Shown here piece after piece: positions 12,070-22,378 of a stretch of DNA of 64,000 nt. The DNA is taken from assembly GCA_013407085.1 (NCBI GenBank), contig JACCGJ010005442.1, positions 1 to 64,000 of the forward strand, in the 5' to 3' direction. The stretch comes from Atriophallophorus winterbourni. Taxonomy: Eukaryota; Platyhelminthes; Trematoda; Plagiorchiida; Microphallidae. The position numbers and the translations under genes were made by a program. Positions within the stretch are counted from its first letter, which is position 1; the number at the start of each line of letters is the position of its first letter. The notes beneath the pieces were generated by a model. That model was not told where the DNA came from and did no database searches. It was given only the letters and a program-made list of their open reading frames with translations.

Positions 12070-12294
12070 AGGGAGAACGGCAGAACCTGAGGACGTGGTG
12101 GGTCTTAGTCCGGCAAACTATTTCCCTATAAAAAGCCACATGTGTCCAATGATGGCGATGCGACGTGGCGTGTGTGACTCGCCACTAAATAGAGTCATTG
12201 CCATTCTGCTTTATTCAGGGTCGGGTAGTTAGGAAGGTGGAACCAATCAGTTTGTTCATTCAGAAGTTAGCTCTAGAAGGAATTTGGCGGGCGG
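12070..12294 (+). promoter_or_regulatory. 3' untranslated stretch and probable polypurine tract
   Basis: Non-coding sequence between the gag-pol stop and the right LTR. It ends in AATTTGGCGGGCGG (12281-12294) directly against the LTR start TGTAAATG. A G-rich run in this position is where plus-strand priming would occur in an LTR retrotransposon. The assignment rests on position and composition only. Confidence 0.55.
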
Positions 12295-12633
12295 TGTAAA
12301 TGACAAAAATTTGTGTAAAATTCCTTCTTATTTTTCTATTTAAACAAATTGATTTTTTCTTAATTCTTCACGGTTTTTCCTATTTGTGTATACATTTTTG
12401 ATACTGTTCGATCCACTTGTACACATTTTTGTTTTGTTGAACTAATTGATTTTGCTTGGCTGCCATTAAATTCCACATATTTTTGCACGTGGTATTTGGG
12501 CTGATTTTATTGTTTCAATTTGGACACCAATTTGTGTGTCATTTGTTGTTTGATACGGAAATTTGGACGACAACATTGGTAAATTAACTATTTTCTAAAG
12601 TAATGTGTTGCTCACTTCCCATCCCTTACACTC

Positions 12634-12681
12634 CACAAACCGGTTTCTGGCTGTTTGCCGTCATCAGGTGGAGACAGTAAG
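12634..12681 (-). ncRNA. Hammerhead ribozyme-like motif, near-complete copy
   Basis: On the minus strand: CCAC, CTGATGA, a 13-base stem II segment with GGC-AAACA-GCC pairing, GAA, ACCGGT, then TT and GTGG, which closes stem I with CCAC. The core bases CUGAUGA and GAAA are intact. The defects are a C-A mismatch at the base of stem II and one extra T before stem I. Distal stem I pairing CTTAC/GTAAG is interrupted in this copy by GAG but present in its relatives. The partner copy on the plus strand (12705-12752) has lost bases from the CTGATGA box. Activity is unknown. Confidence 0.6.
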
Positions 12682-12704
12682 ATCAGGTTTCAGTGAGCCT
12701 TGAA

Positions 12705-12752
12705 CTTACTGCTCCCACTGATACGGCAAACAGCCAGAAACCGGTTGTGGTG
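12705..12752 (+). ncRNA. Hammerhead-like motif with damaged core
   Basis: Forward arm of the inverted pair. Distal stem I CTTAC/GTAAG, inner stem I CCAC/GTGG, stem II GGC-AAACA-GCC and GAA-ACCGGT-T are all present, but the CTGATGA box reads CTGATA. Loss of the G8/A9 positions should abolish cleavage. Confidence 0.55.
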
Positions 12753-13138
12753 TGTAAGGGATGGGGAAGTGAGCAACACATTACTTTGGTCATCCACAAG
12801 CGCCTTGAGTGCTTTGACCAAGAATCACTTTGTGATTCTGTGTCTGAACATCGTGGTTCGTTGTACGAACCCTATAATCAGTTGGCATACAATATTATCT
12901 TGTTTAACTATTTTCTAGTTTTTATGCGTCAGGTCGTCATTTTCATTGAATCTATTATTGCTGGAGTTTTGACTCCATTGTACCGGTGCGTTCCGATATA
13001 ATTGAGGTTTGTATACCATTATTATTGTAACTGTCATTAATTACAGTAACGTAGTAAACCCAAATCGTGGTTCTGAATTTGTCGAACTAGGGACGGGAGA
13101 TCTACGCGTTAACTAGCGACATTGGTCGTTACACTGTC

Positions 13139-13799
13139 TGTTAATTGCGTCTCTTGCAGAAAGCTACGTTGCATTCAGCCTTTTTAGCTCATTGTTAAAC
13201 ACAGTTGATTTTACTACTATTATTATATTCGAGGCGTCGTCACGAAATCCTTGAAAAACATGGACCGGACCTACCAGGTTACCATTTTCAGAACTGATAT
13301 TTTTTGTTTAGTAATTCGTTTCGCTAAGACAAGAAAGTCTATCCCACCGTCGGAAGAAGCCACAGGCGCTGAGCTCTATGCTAATCGAGCCATAGCATTT
13401 AACCGCTACTTGCTGATTCCCGTTTGATTTTCTGTATAAGAGGAATGGAGAGTCTTCTCTATTGGTGCGTTGTGATACACGCCAAGGCAGTTCAATATAG
13501 AGAACTAGCTGTTACCCGTGCAGCAAGAGCTCCCTATCCACGGCATTATTGGAAACAAAGGAGAAGTTAGGCTGATGCTTAATTGGAACGCCTCCATTGG
13601 CATACAAGCTCCAACAGCACAAAGAAAGCTGGTTTTGAGTCGCCAGACATCCGCCATTGCCCTTTCTAATGTCAGTAGGAATAGTACAACCGGATCACAC
13701 AGGACCATGCGTTCAGGCCAGGTGATGGACTTTGTTGTCAGAGGCTATATGAGACGCGTGCCATTTAAGCATTTTTTCGAATTAGGAGCTTGTCTCCAA
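13139..13799. other. Unassigned sequence between the BEL/Pao element and a CR1-like RT
   Basis: A 130-codon plus frame lies at 13518-13910 but shows no family motif in its first part. From its position it may be the endonuclease-RT linker of the CR1-like relic that follows. Confidence 0.4.
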
Positions 13800-15350
13800 A
13801 ACCGCACCGGCTGTGAAAACATTTGGACCATTGGACACAAAAACTATTACCAAAGAAGATGTGCTGCGAACTCTACTATCACTAAATGTCTTAAATTCTC
13901 ATGGTTGTGATAAAATTACCACTAATATACTCATTGCGCATACTATTTATGCTGAGTGCAGACACTTTTCTTCTGAGAATCGCTGCTTCAAAGCGTCATA
14001 CCGACCTAATTGAATTTCGATATAAACTTACCGATCTTTAAAGGCGGATCGCGTTTAGATCCCGCAAATTAAAGGCATGTTACCTTGTTGTCCGACGTAT
14101 CCAAATTGTTCAAAATGATCATAACAAAAATATCTGAACAAACACCTTGAAGAAATTAGGCTATTTTCTATAGCGTCAAACGGTTTTAGAAAGGGATTGT
14201 CCTGCTTTTTCAGCCGTCTCTTTACACGTGAAGATTGGACTCGAGCTGCAGATGTTGGGGATACCATCCGTGTATGTTACCTCAATATGTCGAAAGCCTT
14301 TGACGGTGTAAACCACAGCAATCTCTAACAGAAAATGATACCTTGTGTTATCACTGGAGGACTATTAAACTGGTTACGAAATTACATGAAATGTGGTGTG
14401 ATTCAGGGATCCGTCCTCGGACCAATAATCTTCAAACTTTATGCTGAAGACATCCTGACTCTTATCAAATTTAAGATCGTTCCATTCGCGGACGATATAA
14501 AAGGGTCGCCTAGTTTTTAATTAGCCGGAATACTGCGAATTGTCCCAGTAGGATCTGGAAAACCTCCAGGTTTGGTCCCTAAACAAACGCCTATTTTTCA
14601 ATATCGAAAAGTATCACTTGTTGAAACTTAGCAAATACTTTGATTTCCAGTAATTTCTTGGAAAATACAACCTCTCTTGGACCGTTAATCAGAAGGATTG
14701 TTTCATCAATAGCACACTCTAGGGGTGTAGAACTAATGCAAATCTTTCTGTCGCAAAACATTTCAGAAATTGTCAATCCTAAAGAAACTTTTTGTTAGTT
14801 CCTGAAAACAGACAATTCCCTGCAATAAAAATAGGTACATCATACTCACGATGGAACACGCATTTCACGAATGGTTGCACTGGCTTAAAAAAAGATGTCA
14901 CGACTTCCACAGAATCTATAATCGAGATTCCAAAATTGTCCACGGAATCGAAAGCCTGAATTTATACGATTATTCACGTCGTCGACTCCTAGGGGATTTA
15001 ATTTTTGATTTACAATAATTTGAATACCGCAAATACCAACTACAATGCTTATCCAATATACCGTGCTCGCATTAGACAAGTGCTCACACAATTATTCTAA
15101 CTGTGTTTGACTCGCGACACAACTGTGGACGACATTTATCCATAGAATATTTTTTACTTGAAACAATCAACAAAATTATATTGTAAACTCCCCAGAGCAG
15201 CAGATTTACAAAAGAAGTCTCGATGTCTTTTTGAACGAAAACCCAAGGATAAAAAAAATGCTTTACATCCTAACACCAAGCAACTTCATTTGTCATCCCA
15301 CCAATCGAAAACAATTTCTGCCATTTGGATTTTTACATGATTCTTTAACT
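13800..15350 (+). pseudogene. CR1-like reverse transcriptase relic
   Basis: Decayed RT of a CR1-like LINE, readable across several frames. In order: TITKEDVLRTLLSLNV at about 13840 (RT entry); LFTREDWTRAADVGDTIRV and MSKAFDGVNH near 14215-14310; LLNWLRNYMK, then GVIQGSVLGPIIFKLY (14365-14445); FADDIK catalytic motif near 14490 (both aspartates kept); the LENLQVWSLNKRL region at 14560-14600; and YDYSRRRLLGDLIF near 14960-15010, a hallmark of the C-terminal region of these RTs. Frameshifts and stops throughout show it is dead. The 3' limit is uncertain. It sits between two parts of the minus-strand RTE-like element. Confidence 0.75.
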
Positions 15351-15438
15351 GCGCATTAAGCAACCGGATACCGTTTTTGCTTGTAATACTGTTCGTAGTT
15401 CAAGTATTATTCTGTTTTTTTGTAAAGCTATATACATT

Positions 15439-16349
15439 TTAGACCATTAAAGTGAAATTGAATTTAATTGAATTTTCTAAGGCTACCAAGGTTGAAAGTT
15501 TCTCAACGGTTTTATTTTGGAGTTTGAGCAGAGGACGTCGGAGGTTTGCGCGAACGAGAGTATGATTAGTGTCAGATTTATTTTGGGTTTTTGCTACACG
15601 ACGGGACGTGCTGTCCAGTACTGATGTCATTAATGGTGAGAGAATCGAGACATAAACGATCTGGTTGGCTATTCATCTATCGTTGGAGTATTAATAAACA
15701 ACTGCTTCTCAGAGTGCTGAAATTTGGTGTTGCAAACACATAAGTGATGTAAGACCGCTAAATCAGTTAATCAGTCGCCGTTCTCGCAGCGCTATTCTAG
15801 CACAAATGTGATTAAAATTCGTTTAGTTGCGGCATGTGCTGACCAAACACGTGCTGGTCAAAACAAATATGTCGTTAGTAGTTAGTCTATTGACGACGTA
15901 TTGTTGGAATTAGAAATCTTATTCAGCACTCGGTGGCAGAATAGTTTGGAGCAAAAACCGAGAATATAGTAATATTGAATGAATTAACTCACAGCAGGAT
16001 CAATGCAAATCTTGGGGACAGGCGTCCATTACGTGAGTGATTATTCGGAATTATCACTGAGAATTATCGCTACAATGTATATTCCAAATCCAACTTCGTG
16101 CTCGCTCTGAAGATAACAGAATGTTTAATCGACCCAGTTGACTTAATTCGATATTGATTTGTGCCAAAGAACGCGAACGTCAGGAAGAAAAGCAACATCT
16201 ACCCGGTAGTCTAGTAAATAGCGTATCGTAATAGCATGACTGCCAACATCAAACGGTGTCCTAACATTCCTAAACCGCATATAAAAATCGTCCCATATGT
16301 TTATGGATGAAGCTTGCTTATTATTTACCCTAGCCGCTGGGAGAGCCAA
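15439..16349 (-). pseudogene. RTE-like endonuclease relic, 5' half of the split element
   Basis: Minus-strand frames at 16349-16143 (FRNVRTPFDVGSHAITIRYL, then DYRVDVAFLPDVRV) and 15630-15439 (VLDSTSRRVAKTQNKSDTNH, then TLVRANLRRPLLKLQNK) resemble the start of an AP-type endonuclease and its SDH-containing end. A decayed middle lies between them. Orientation matches the RTE RT relic at 4.2-7.1 kb, so these are plausibly the 5' and 3' halves of one old element separated by the CR1-like and BEL/Pao insertions. That link is inference. Confidence 0.55.
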
Positions 16350-18689
16350 CGGTTCGTCGCATCTTGGGAATGCCCTTACAGATAAGTTGTGTTAAATGTA
16401 AACATGTTTAAAAGGTTTCTTTGGGATTTGCCTTTTGATTTTAAGCTAACCGTGTGAACCCAATCCATAACCGCTTATGGCTCTTTCGGCTGACCTAGAA
16501 TATTGAACAAAGCAAACCTAACACATCCAGTGAAATACTTGTACCACTAATTTGGTCAACGTTCATGCAAAGAAGCTCACTGCGACACCCTCTGAGTAGA
16601 CTAGATTTCACCGCGCAAAATTGTCGGATAAGCCAAGTATAGACGTCACTCGTGTGTGACAACCAAATCTAGTTGTGTCATTTTCGAAAACCTTCAAAAC
16701 TGAGTTGAACGAACCACTCCAATTGATTAAGCTTCAGAAAACTGAGAATCGCTAAAATGTTGCATATACCAAGGCATAACTTACACTTACTGTCCGAGGA
16801 CAGCTGAATAGATAGAGTGGACAAAATAAACAGTTCCGTAGTTTCCAACAATAATGATGGAAGGCTATACAGACTATCTCCCTCTCTTGCTCATGCTGAT
16901 TTTCAGCTCAATCATTGATTTATTTCGTATGCTCAACGGCTAGATAAACAGAAAATATTGCATGATGTATCAGCATCCAAATCGTCCTAATATACAGCTT
17001 ACATTCATTTTCACTGAGCATTGTTAGGATATTTATTATTAAAATATGTTCTTTGTATTCAGCATTTTTAATTAGAAAATCAATAGTGGCTTATACCAAA
17101 CTCCATGAGAAAATCTGCAACTTAGCTTTTAATATAATGAGAATACTACTGATTTTCATTCAACACATATTGTGAAACAAAATGATTATACATACTACAA
17201 CGTTTCATCTAAGTCGGTAAACTGTTGGTTGTATTTGCATAACAATTTTCAATGTAAATCAAAACATTTTCAGTGTAAGCTATATTATATTAATTAATTA
17301 CTACTATAATTTAAAATACCGATGAAATATTTTGTGAAGATTAAACATTTAATCAAACCCTTTTTGTTGTGTAAACAAAACAAGGATATGTATTGGCGCA
17401 AATTTATATTTGCTTTGCATTAATTTTTTTAATCAATTTTTCTGAAAGATGGAACAATTAAAATAAATTAATAAACAACACAGAATCGTTTACGAAGACA
17501 AACAAATCTAATCTTTTCACGTCAGGTCAAATAGCCTGTACGCCAGACAAAATGTTTTACCATCCACTTACAGGACAATTATTTTTCGGGGTTAATTTGC
17601 ATCCCATGCGTGTATGCTATGTTGTCACTTAAAGAATAATAACGTATGATACGTATGATATAAAACTGTGATCTGCCGTAATATTACTGACTTCGGCTTG
17701 AAGCGCTAAATCGATTAGCCTGAAGTTCACATGCACATATACAGGTTTCAAATCATATAGTATATACCACTCACGATAGGTTTAATAAGTTCTGTAAATT
17801 CCATCATTTGGAACTTTGGCCACTCTGGCTTTCAAATTACTCGAATATCTAATTATGGTATATTCAATCTAATATATGAGAATCGTTGGGATGTTTTAAA
17901 AAATATTTGTGTAAACAACAGAAAAGTTTACTTACATGTTTGCCCAAGCGAATCGAATGTGAACTCAAGGATCCTTATTCCGGAATTTATTTATGGTTTC
18001 TTTTTGGGGGCTTAAATTTAAATGGGAATGGAAGTTAAAAGTGAATTTAACTATATATTTTGCATGATCACCTCAGCTTATTCAATTGAATTTTTACGAT
18101 ATTGCTAAGTTTTGAATTCGCATGTTTATTGATTTGATTGAACAAGTTGAAATTTGAATTAATTGCGCCTGCTTACAGGTTAAGTTATCCAACCTAAATA
18201 ATTCGTTAAGCTATAACCAGGAAGATTGAAACAAATTTCGTGTACGGGATTACGGTTTGACCAACATGGCTGTCCTCGTTAACTTTTGCACGAAAGTTTC
18301 GACATTATCTCTGCCAAAATGTGATCGATTCGCTTAATCTGCATGTAATACTGAAGGTGATAATGTTGTCCATGCATCGCGTGTGTTAATTAAACGACTT
18401 GAGGTAAAACTCAACTCTCTTTCAGCATTTTAATTAGGGGCAAATTGCTTATTCATAATAATTGTGTTAACGGTCTGGAATGCATGATAACAATCATGAA
18501 ACAAATAGAATAATTATAGTTGAAAGATGAAGGTCAATAATATATGTTTAATTGAACAAAGACGACAAACAGCTTTAACATAAGTGAAAAGTATTTATAC
18601 TTGCAGATTACATATATATTTTCATACTGGTGATTATAACGGTATGTATGAGAGTATCAAGAGATTTATCGTCCCAAAATTAAACGTGA
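16350..18689. other. AT-rich sequence without recognised features
   Basis: No open frame with recognisable motifs, no tandem repeats and no copies of the satellites seen further right. Composition becomes more AT-rich from about 17.0 kb. It is one of the few parts of the window that look single-copy within it. Confidence 0.5.
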
Positions 18690-18990
18690 AACGGATTCCC
18701 TTATTTCTGTTTCTGGTAACACGATTGTTGACAAAGCCTAGACGGTAAAAAGATGGGTGGAGCACTTCTCATTATTCTACTACAAGGACAGGTCGTTTTA
18801 ACCGCATGCTTATGAAAATGTTGAGTAGTTGCAAAACTGTGAACATCTAGATACTCTGCTACAACAACAACAGGGAAATCGCCCGCCTTGCAAATTAGAA
18901 ACCCCCTTGACGCCGCAAGAATTTTACATGAGCTCATCTAATGCACTAAATCGGCATTATATCAGCCACTTCACCATTTGTTTCTTTAGT
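18690..18990 (+). pseudogene. Possible RTE-type RT linker fragment
   Basis: The plus strand from 18710 reads GNTIVDKA, a stop, then TVKRWVEHFSLFYYK. This resembles the QMxRWVEHYSELY region between endonuclease and RT in RTE-type elements, which also occurs in the relic near 6740 on the minus strand. Only this short block is recognisable. Confidence 0.35.
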
Positions 18991-19740
18991 CCGGCTTTAT
19001 AGAGTATGTTCGACAGGAGATGGGAATCACGAATATCATCACGAAATATGAGAATGCAACAATTTCAGAGAATTCTACATTCTGAATCAATTGTAAGATT
19101 GGGAAACCAGAATTTCTTACCAGGCTTTTCTGCACGGAAATCATGATATTGTAACGTTAAAATGATCATTCGCATAGAAACATTAAAATGTAGTTAGTTC
19201 GAATGCAAATATGAAGAGAGCGCCTATATTGTTCAGTATTTATTAATTAAGTAAACTTCACATGGGTATAATGACTTTTAGATTTCACAGAAAACAATGA
19301 TCGCACATTTTTGTGCACTCATCGATTTATGTGATCATTGGAACTAAAATATCATATGGAGTGAAATAATGGAATGTTTCATAATGCGGATCTTTGATCA
19401 TTATACTAATTGATCTCATATCGCAAACGATATATTGACTTGTTGTGGAGGTGACGAGCGCATTTTCATTGAGTGCCAATCAGGAGCAATCTGAGGATAT
19501 GCATAACACCACGGTCTGGTATAAATCACGAGCGAGAAACACATGAACGCCCGACGAGAACAATGATAATTAGGGTTTTCTATAAATTGCGCCAGACTGG
19601 TTTGAGCGCCAAAATTATTGGAAGCCGCTACCGACTGATATATAATCAGTAAAACACTCCTTGAGTGCTGAGGGCTTCAATCGTAACAGTTTGAAAGATA
19701 TCGAATAAAAATCAGATCAAAGTGACAACTGAGTCAAAGC
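18991..19740. other. Unassigned sequence
   Basis: Nothing recognisable on either strand. The stretch ends at a solitary hammerhead-bearing element relic. Confidence 0.45.
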
Positions 19741-19850
19741 CCATGCGGATCCTGAACTTACTGTCCCTACCTGATGAGTGCAAACACCACGAAACCGGTC
19801 GTGGGGTATTTTGTGAAGGAAAAGCATGCAAATGAATATTTTGAGTCAAA
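19741..19850 (+). repeat. Solitary relic of the HHR-bearing short element
   Basis: Short block related to the 242-bp HHR unit: a CTGAACTTACTGTCC lead, the hammerhead core, then a tail that soon diverges from the unit. No flanking target duplication was recognised. It is a diverged member of the family with the best-preserved ribozyme core in the window. Confidence 0.65.
19765..19806 (+). ncRNA. Hammerhead ribozyme motif with complete core
   Basis: Every conserved element can be placed. Stem I is CCCTAC (19765-19770) with GTGGGG (19801-19806), six pairs including one T-G wobble. The box CTGATGA is at 19771-19777. Stem II is GTG/CAC (19778-19780, 19788-19790) with a 7-base loop. GAA is at 19791-19793. 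Stem III is ACC/GGT (19794-19799) with no loop, and C19800 is at the cleavage position after GT. Relative to other copies, stem II closes with G-C instead of a mismatch. A loopless 3-bp stem III cannot fold alone, but ACCGGT is self-complementary, so two molecules could pair; short stem III hammerheads acting as dimers are known from animal repeats. Activity here is untested. Confidence 0.7.
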
Positions 19851-20456
19851 CGTTATTTTTTGAGTGAACGCGATTAGCAACGGACAAGTTAACCTTCAAG
19901 TTCAAGCGAGACGCATTTTCCAAGCGGCTGTGAAACGAGTATGTCGAGTCACGTGGTTATTGTATAACGGATAACTCAAATGTTTCATTAATTGGTCAGA
20001 TGTTCGCCAACTGCAATCTCTAATTAAGAATGATTTACCAGAATCATTTATGGACGGCCTAACCTAACAGAATATTGATATTAATTAGAAGAAGCATTCT
20101 TCCGTCAAAACCTTGATTGAAATCAAAATCCAGACTGTATCACAATCAGCACAGATGGAAAATTCGCAAATTCTAATTGCATTGAAAGCGGTAATTTTGT
20201 AGGAATAATTGACCCCGGAATTAAAAATGAACGTTTTCAATTCTGTAGACTCCACCTAGAAAGTACAACTTGCAAAAAACCATCCAAAAGCTTTATAAAC
20301 AACGGAATTTTGCGTAGGCACAGCCGCTTATTTTGAAGAAACTTGATAACGATAAAACGTGCGTGCAAACGTCGATACAGTCCTGAATAATCAGAAAGCA
20401 CCTATGCTATATAACCAGAATAAGACAATATGATGTGGTGCACAAATGGTTATTCA

Positions 20457-20545
20457 TTACACACCAATAGCGGTTTCTGTTAGTTTCCCATCATCAGGTG
20501 AAGATTGTGAAATCAGCTACAGTTAGACTTAAACATTGGTAGAGT
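20457..20545 (-). repeat. Degenerate HHR-element relic
   Basis: On the minus strand there is TCACCTGATGATG, then a changed stem II region and AGAAACCGC. CTGATGA and GAAAC are retained, but stem III no longer reads ACCGGT and stem II does not pair. A decayed member of the same short element. Confidence 0.5.
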
Positions 20546-20654
20546 GGTTAAATGCTTTATGTGTATGTCACTGTTGTATAAGTTGCATACTCAGAACAAC
20601 GATGTTAAAATAATGATTCACAAATTTTCAATTTACCAAGCGCTCGAAGCTCAT

Positions 20655-20784
20655 ATTTTTCAGTACAACACGGTTTCAAGGCCCACTGTAACTCATCTTA
20701 CTGTCTCCACCTGATGACGCGCAAAGCCAGAATCCGTTCGTGGTGTGTAAGGGATGAGAATGTGACCACAACATTATGTTGGTC

Positions 20785-20785
<1 letters not shown>
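20655..20785 (+). repeat. Degenerate HHR-element relic
   Basis: The forward copy has CTTACTGTCTCCAC, CTGATGA, a shortened stem II segment, AGAATCCGTTCGTGG and GTGTGTAAGGGATG, followed by a family tail up to TTGGTCATT. Outer and inner stem I strands remain, but GAAAC is changed to GAATC and the stem II region is short. It ends against a TA microsatellite. Confidence 0.65.

Positions 20786-20788
<3 letters not shown>

Positions 20789-20823
<35 letters not shown>
20789..20823. repeat. (TA)n microsatellite
   Basis: About 35 bases of TA dinucleotide directly after the HHR-element relic. Confidence 0.9.
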
Positions 20824-20828
<5 letters not shown>

Positions 20829-20859
20829 CACTATATATGTAAGAAACCTATAATCAGTG

Positions 20860-21055
20860 GTGTTTTGTTTACCAATTTACTACTGTTTCAAGGTTCATTT
20901 AACTTGATCTTACTGCTCTCCACCTAATGTAAGAGATGTGTAAGAGATGTGGATTTGAACACCACAACATATATGTCATTTATAAACGCGTCGAACGTTT
21001 GGCTAAGAACAACGTGGTTCTTTGTAATAATCACATACAATAGTTTCCTAAATGT
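20860..21055 (+). repeat. HHR-element relic lacking the ribozyme core
   Basis: It begins CAAGGTTCATTTAACTTGAT and CTTACTGCTCTCCACCTAATG, then jumps past the ribozyme into TGTAAGAGATG and the family tail (GTCATTTATAAACGCG, CTAAGAACAACGTGGTTC). The catalytic part is deleted. This is the third relic in 20.4-21.1 kb, suggesting a local dispersed cluster. Confidence 0.5.
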
Positions 21056-21597
21056 ATAAGAATAATTTAATTTATGGCATAATTGAGCATGCGGTCAGAA
21101 GAGAATATTTTATTGATCCAGCTTCTGTAATGTGGCTTATACGTAAATCCGGTGGCTCAAATTAAGGAATGCGGGAATTATCATATATGTTTGAGCTGTA
21201 TTTCACGTTTATAAATTGGAGCAGAATGTTTCAGTGGAATGAAGAGAAAAAATATACCTGCAAACTCGATGTAAAATACTGAATATAGGTCACTGACATG
21301 CGAACAATGCCGGTTCACGAGATATATCTTTGTTGATAAGAGTGGTTTTGCGATTTGAATAGTATTCTAAGAGCCCTAGGAATTATCTGAAAACCATTTA
21401 CCTCCTAACGGTGGCGGAGCGAAAATATTTAGCATTGCAAATAGAATGAGGCATTGACAAAGTTTCAGCACAACTGTTCGCATACAGGCTGATCAAGAGT
21501 CACCTAATTTTTATGGTTTCACCTTTAACAAACGCGGGCTAAATCTAAACTTTAAGCAAACAAGGGAGAAGATTAAGTTTTCATGATGCAATTTTAC
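21056..21597. other. Unassigned sequence
   Basis: No domain or repeat was recognised. The next 140 bases (21599-21739) are open in one plus frame after a splice-acceptor-like TTTTACAG, which may belong with the candidate exons described next. Confidence 0.4.
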
Positions 21598-21823
21598 AGA
21601 GATATGCCATGTGAACAAGATTCGATTGAAGTGAATGAAACTTTTTGCCCACACCTCAGTACAAATTGGGTTACAATTACTAATACAACGTTAAACTTAT
21701 TAGACATGCTTGTTCATTACTTCTTTTGCGCTTCATAATAAACAGCCAAATTTATATAAAAACATTTTCTTTCATATGTGTATTTTGAACTAATGTTCAC
21801 GATTTCCATCAAATCATTTTCAG

Positions 21824-22378
21824 AAATGTATGCATTACTTATGGATACCTTTTGCAAAAAGAAGGTAATATTATTAATAATTCTTATCCCATTTTTATAT
21901 TCTAATAACAAATTTAATCAAATTATATTGTGTAAACGTTATGCCGTAATACCTCATAAATTTTCAACAGCAACGCAATATGAGAAATGTTTGGCATTTC
22001 ATTTTATTAGTTTATTTATTCACATCTCTGAAATTACATATTTTTGATGTTTTATTTTTTTCGATGTCGACTATGGTTGCAGATCATAAGCACATGATTG
22101 TTCAATGCTTTACATCTGTTAGAACGAATAAACAATCAGCTTCGAAAGTACCAATTTATTCTGCAGCACTCCGAGCATTAATTTTACTCTGGGCAGCTAG
22201 TGCACAATCGATATTAATATCTGTTCTTCCCCAGCTTGAAGACGATGTTCACAAAGTGACTTCAAATTTAGCGTTCAAAAGGATATTTTCCTGGGGACAA
22301 GGACAAGTGATGCACACCTATAATGCCGCCATTGCGGTCTGTACATTATTGAACCAAAAAATTCAAATCCACCTATGA
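21824..22378 (+). CDS. Candidate two-exon gene fragment of unknown function
   Basis: A putative 41-bp exon (21824-21864) is preceded by ATCATTTTCAG and followed by GTAATA. After a 218-bp AT-rich gap ending in a T-rich tract and TTGCAG, a second open stretch starts at 22083. Joining them keeps one frame with no stop, and the junction codon becomes GAT. The second exon either ends at a GTGATG site (22307) or runs to the stop at 22376-22378. Base composition there is visibly less AT-rich than the surroundings, and the peptide (ALRALILLWAASAQSILISV, then LPQLEDDVHKV) looks helical. I do not recognise the protein. An AATAAA occurs at about 22552. It could equally be a decayed gene fragment or chance. 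Confidence 0.3.

Larger units (their letters stand above)
12598..12903 (+). mobile_element. HHR-bearing SINE-like insertion with inverted 5' part
   Basis: Flanked by TTAACTATTTTCTA at 12584-12597 and 12904-12917, a 14-bp direct repeat present once in the left LTR. This is the footprint of target-primed reverse transcription by LINE enzymes. The insert has two parts of the same short element in opposite orientation: 12598-12703 is the reverse complement of the element's first ~106 bases, and 12704-12903 runs forward from the same region into the element tail. The arms (about 12598-12681 and 12705-12785) form a long inverted repeat with a spacer of about 23 bases, like twin-primed insertions. 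The tail holds hairpins AGAATCAC/GTGATTCT and GGTTCG/CGAACC. Both arms contain hammerhead-like cores. Confidence 0.85.
7326..13133 (+). mobile_element. BEL/Pao LTR retrotransposon with intact ends, internally deleted
   Basis: The element starts TGTAAATGAC and ends GTCGTTACA. It is flanked by a perfect 5-bp target site duplication, CTGTC at 7321-7325 and 13134-13138, which fixes both ends. The two LTRs align almost without change; I count about four differences outside a nested insertion, which implies a young copy. It carries one long gag-pol frame (8077-12069). It landed near the boundary between an RTE-like relic (left) and the block holding a CR1-like relic (right). The coding region lacks the RT catalytic motif and RNase H, so movement would have needed enzymes from a complete relative. 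The total length includes a 306-bp HHR-bearing insertion in the 3' LTR. Confidence 0.93.
12295..13133 (+). repeat. Right LTR (839 bp) interrupted by a nested insertion
   Basis: It aligns to the left LTR from TGTAAATGAC to GTCGTTACA, with an extra 320 bp consisting of a 306-bp insertion (12598-12903) plus one copy of its 14-bp target duplication. The left LTR is uninterrupted at the same point (7614-7626), so the insertion came after this copy integrated. Confidence 0.93.

Noticed and set aside
12693..13001. 102-codon plus frame across the right LTR
   Set aside because: It runs through the inverted HHR insertion and LTR, so it is a chance frame.
13518..13910. 130-codon plus frame as a gene
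   Set aside because: It has no recognisable domain in its first part and overlaps the start of the CR1-like RT relic in another frame.
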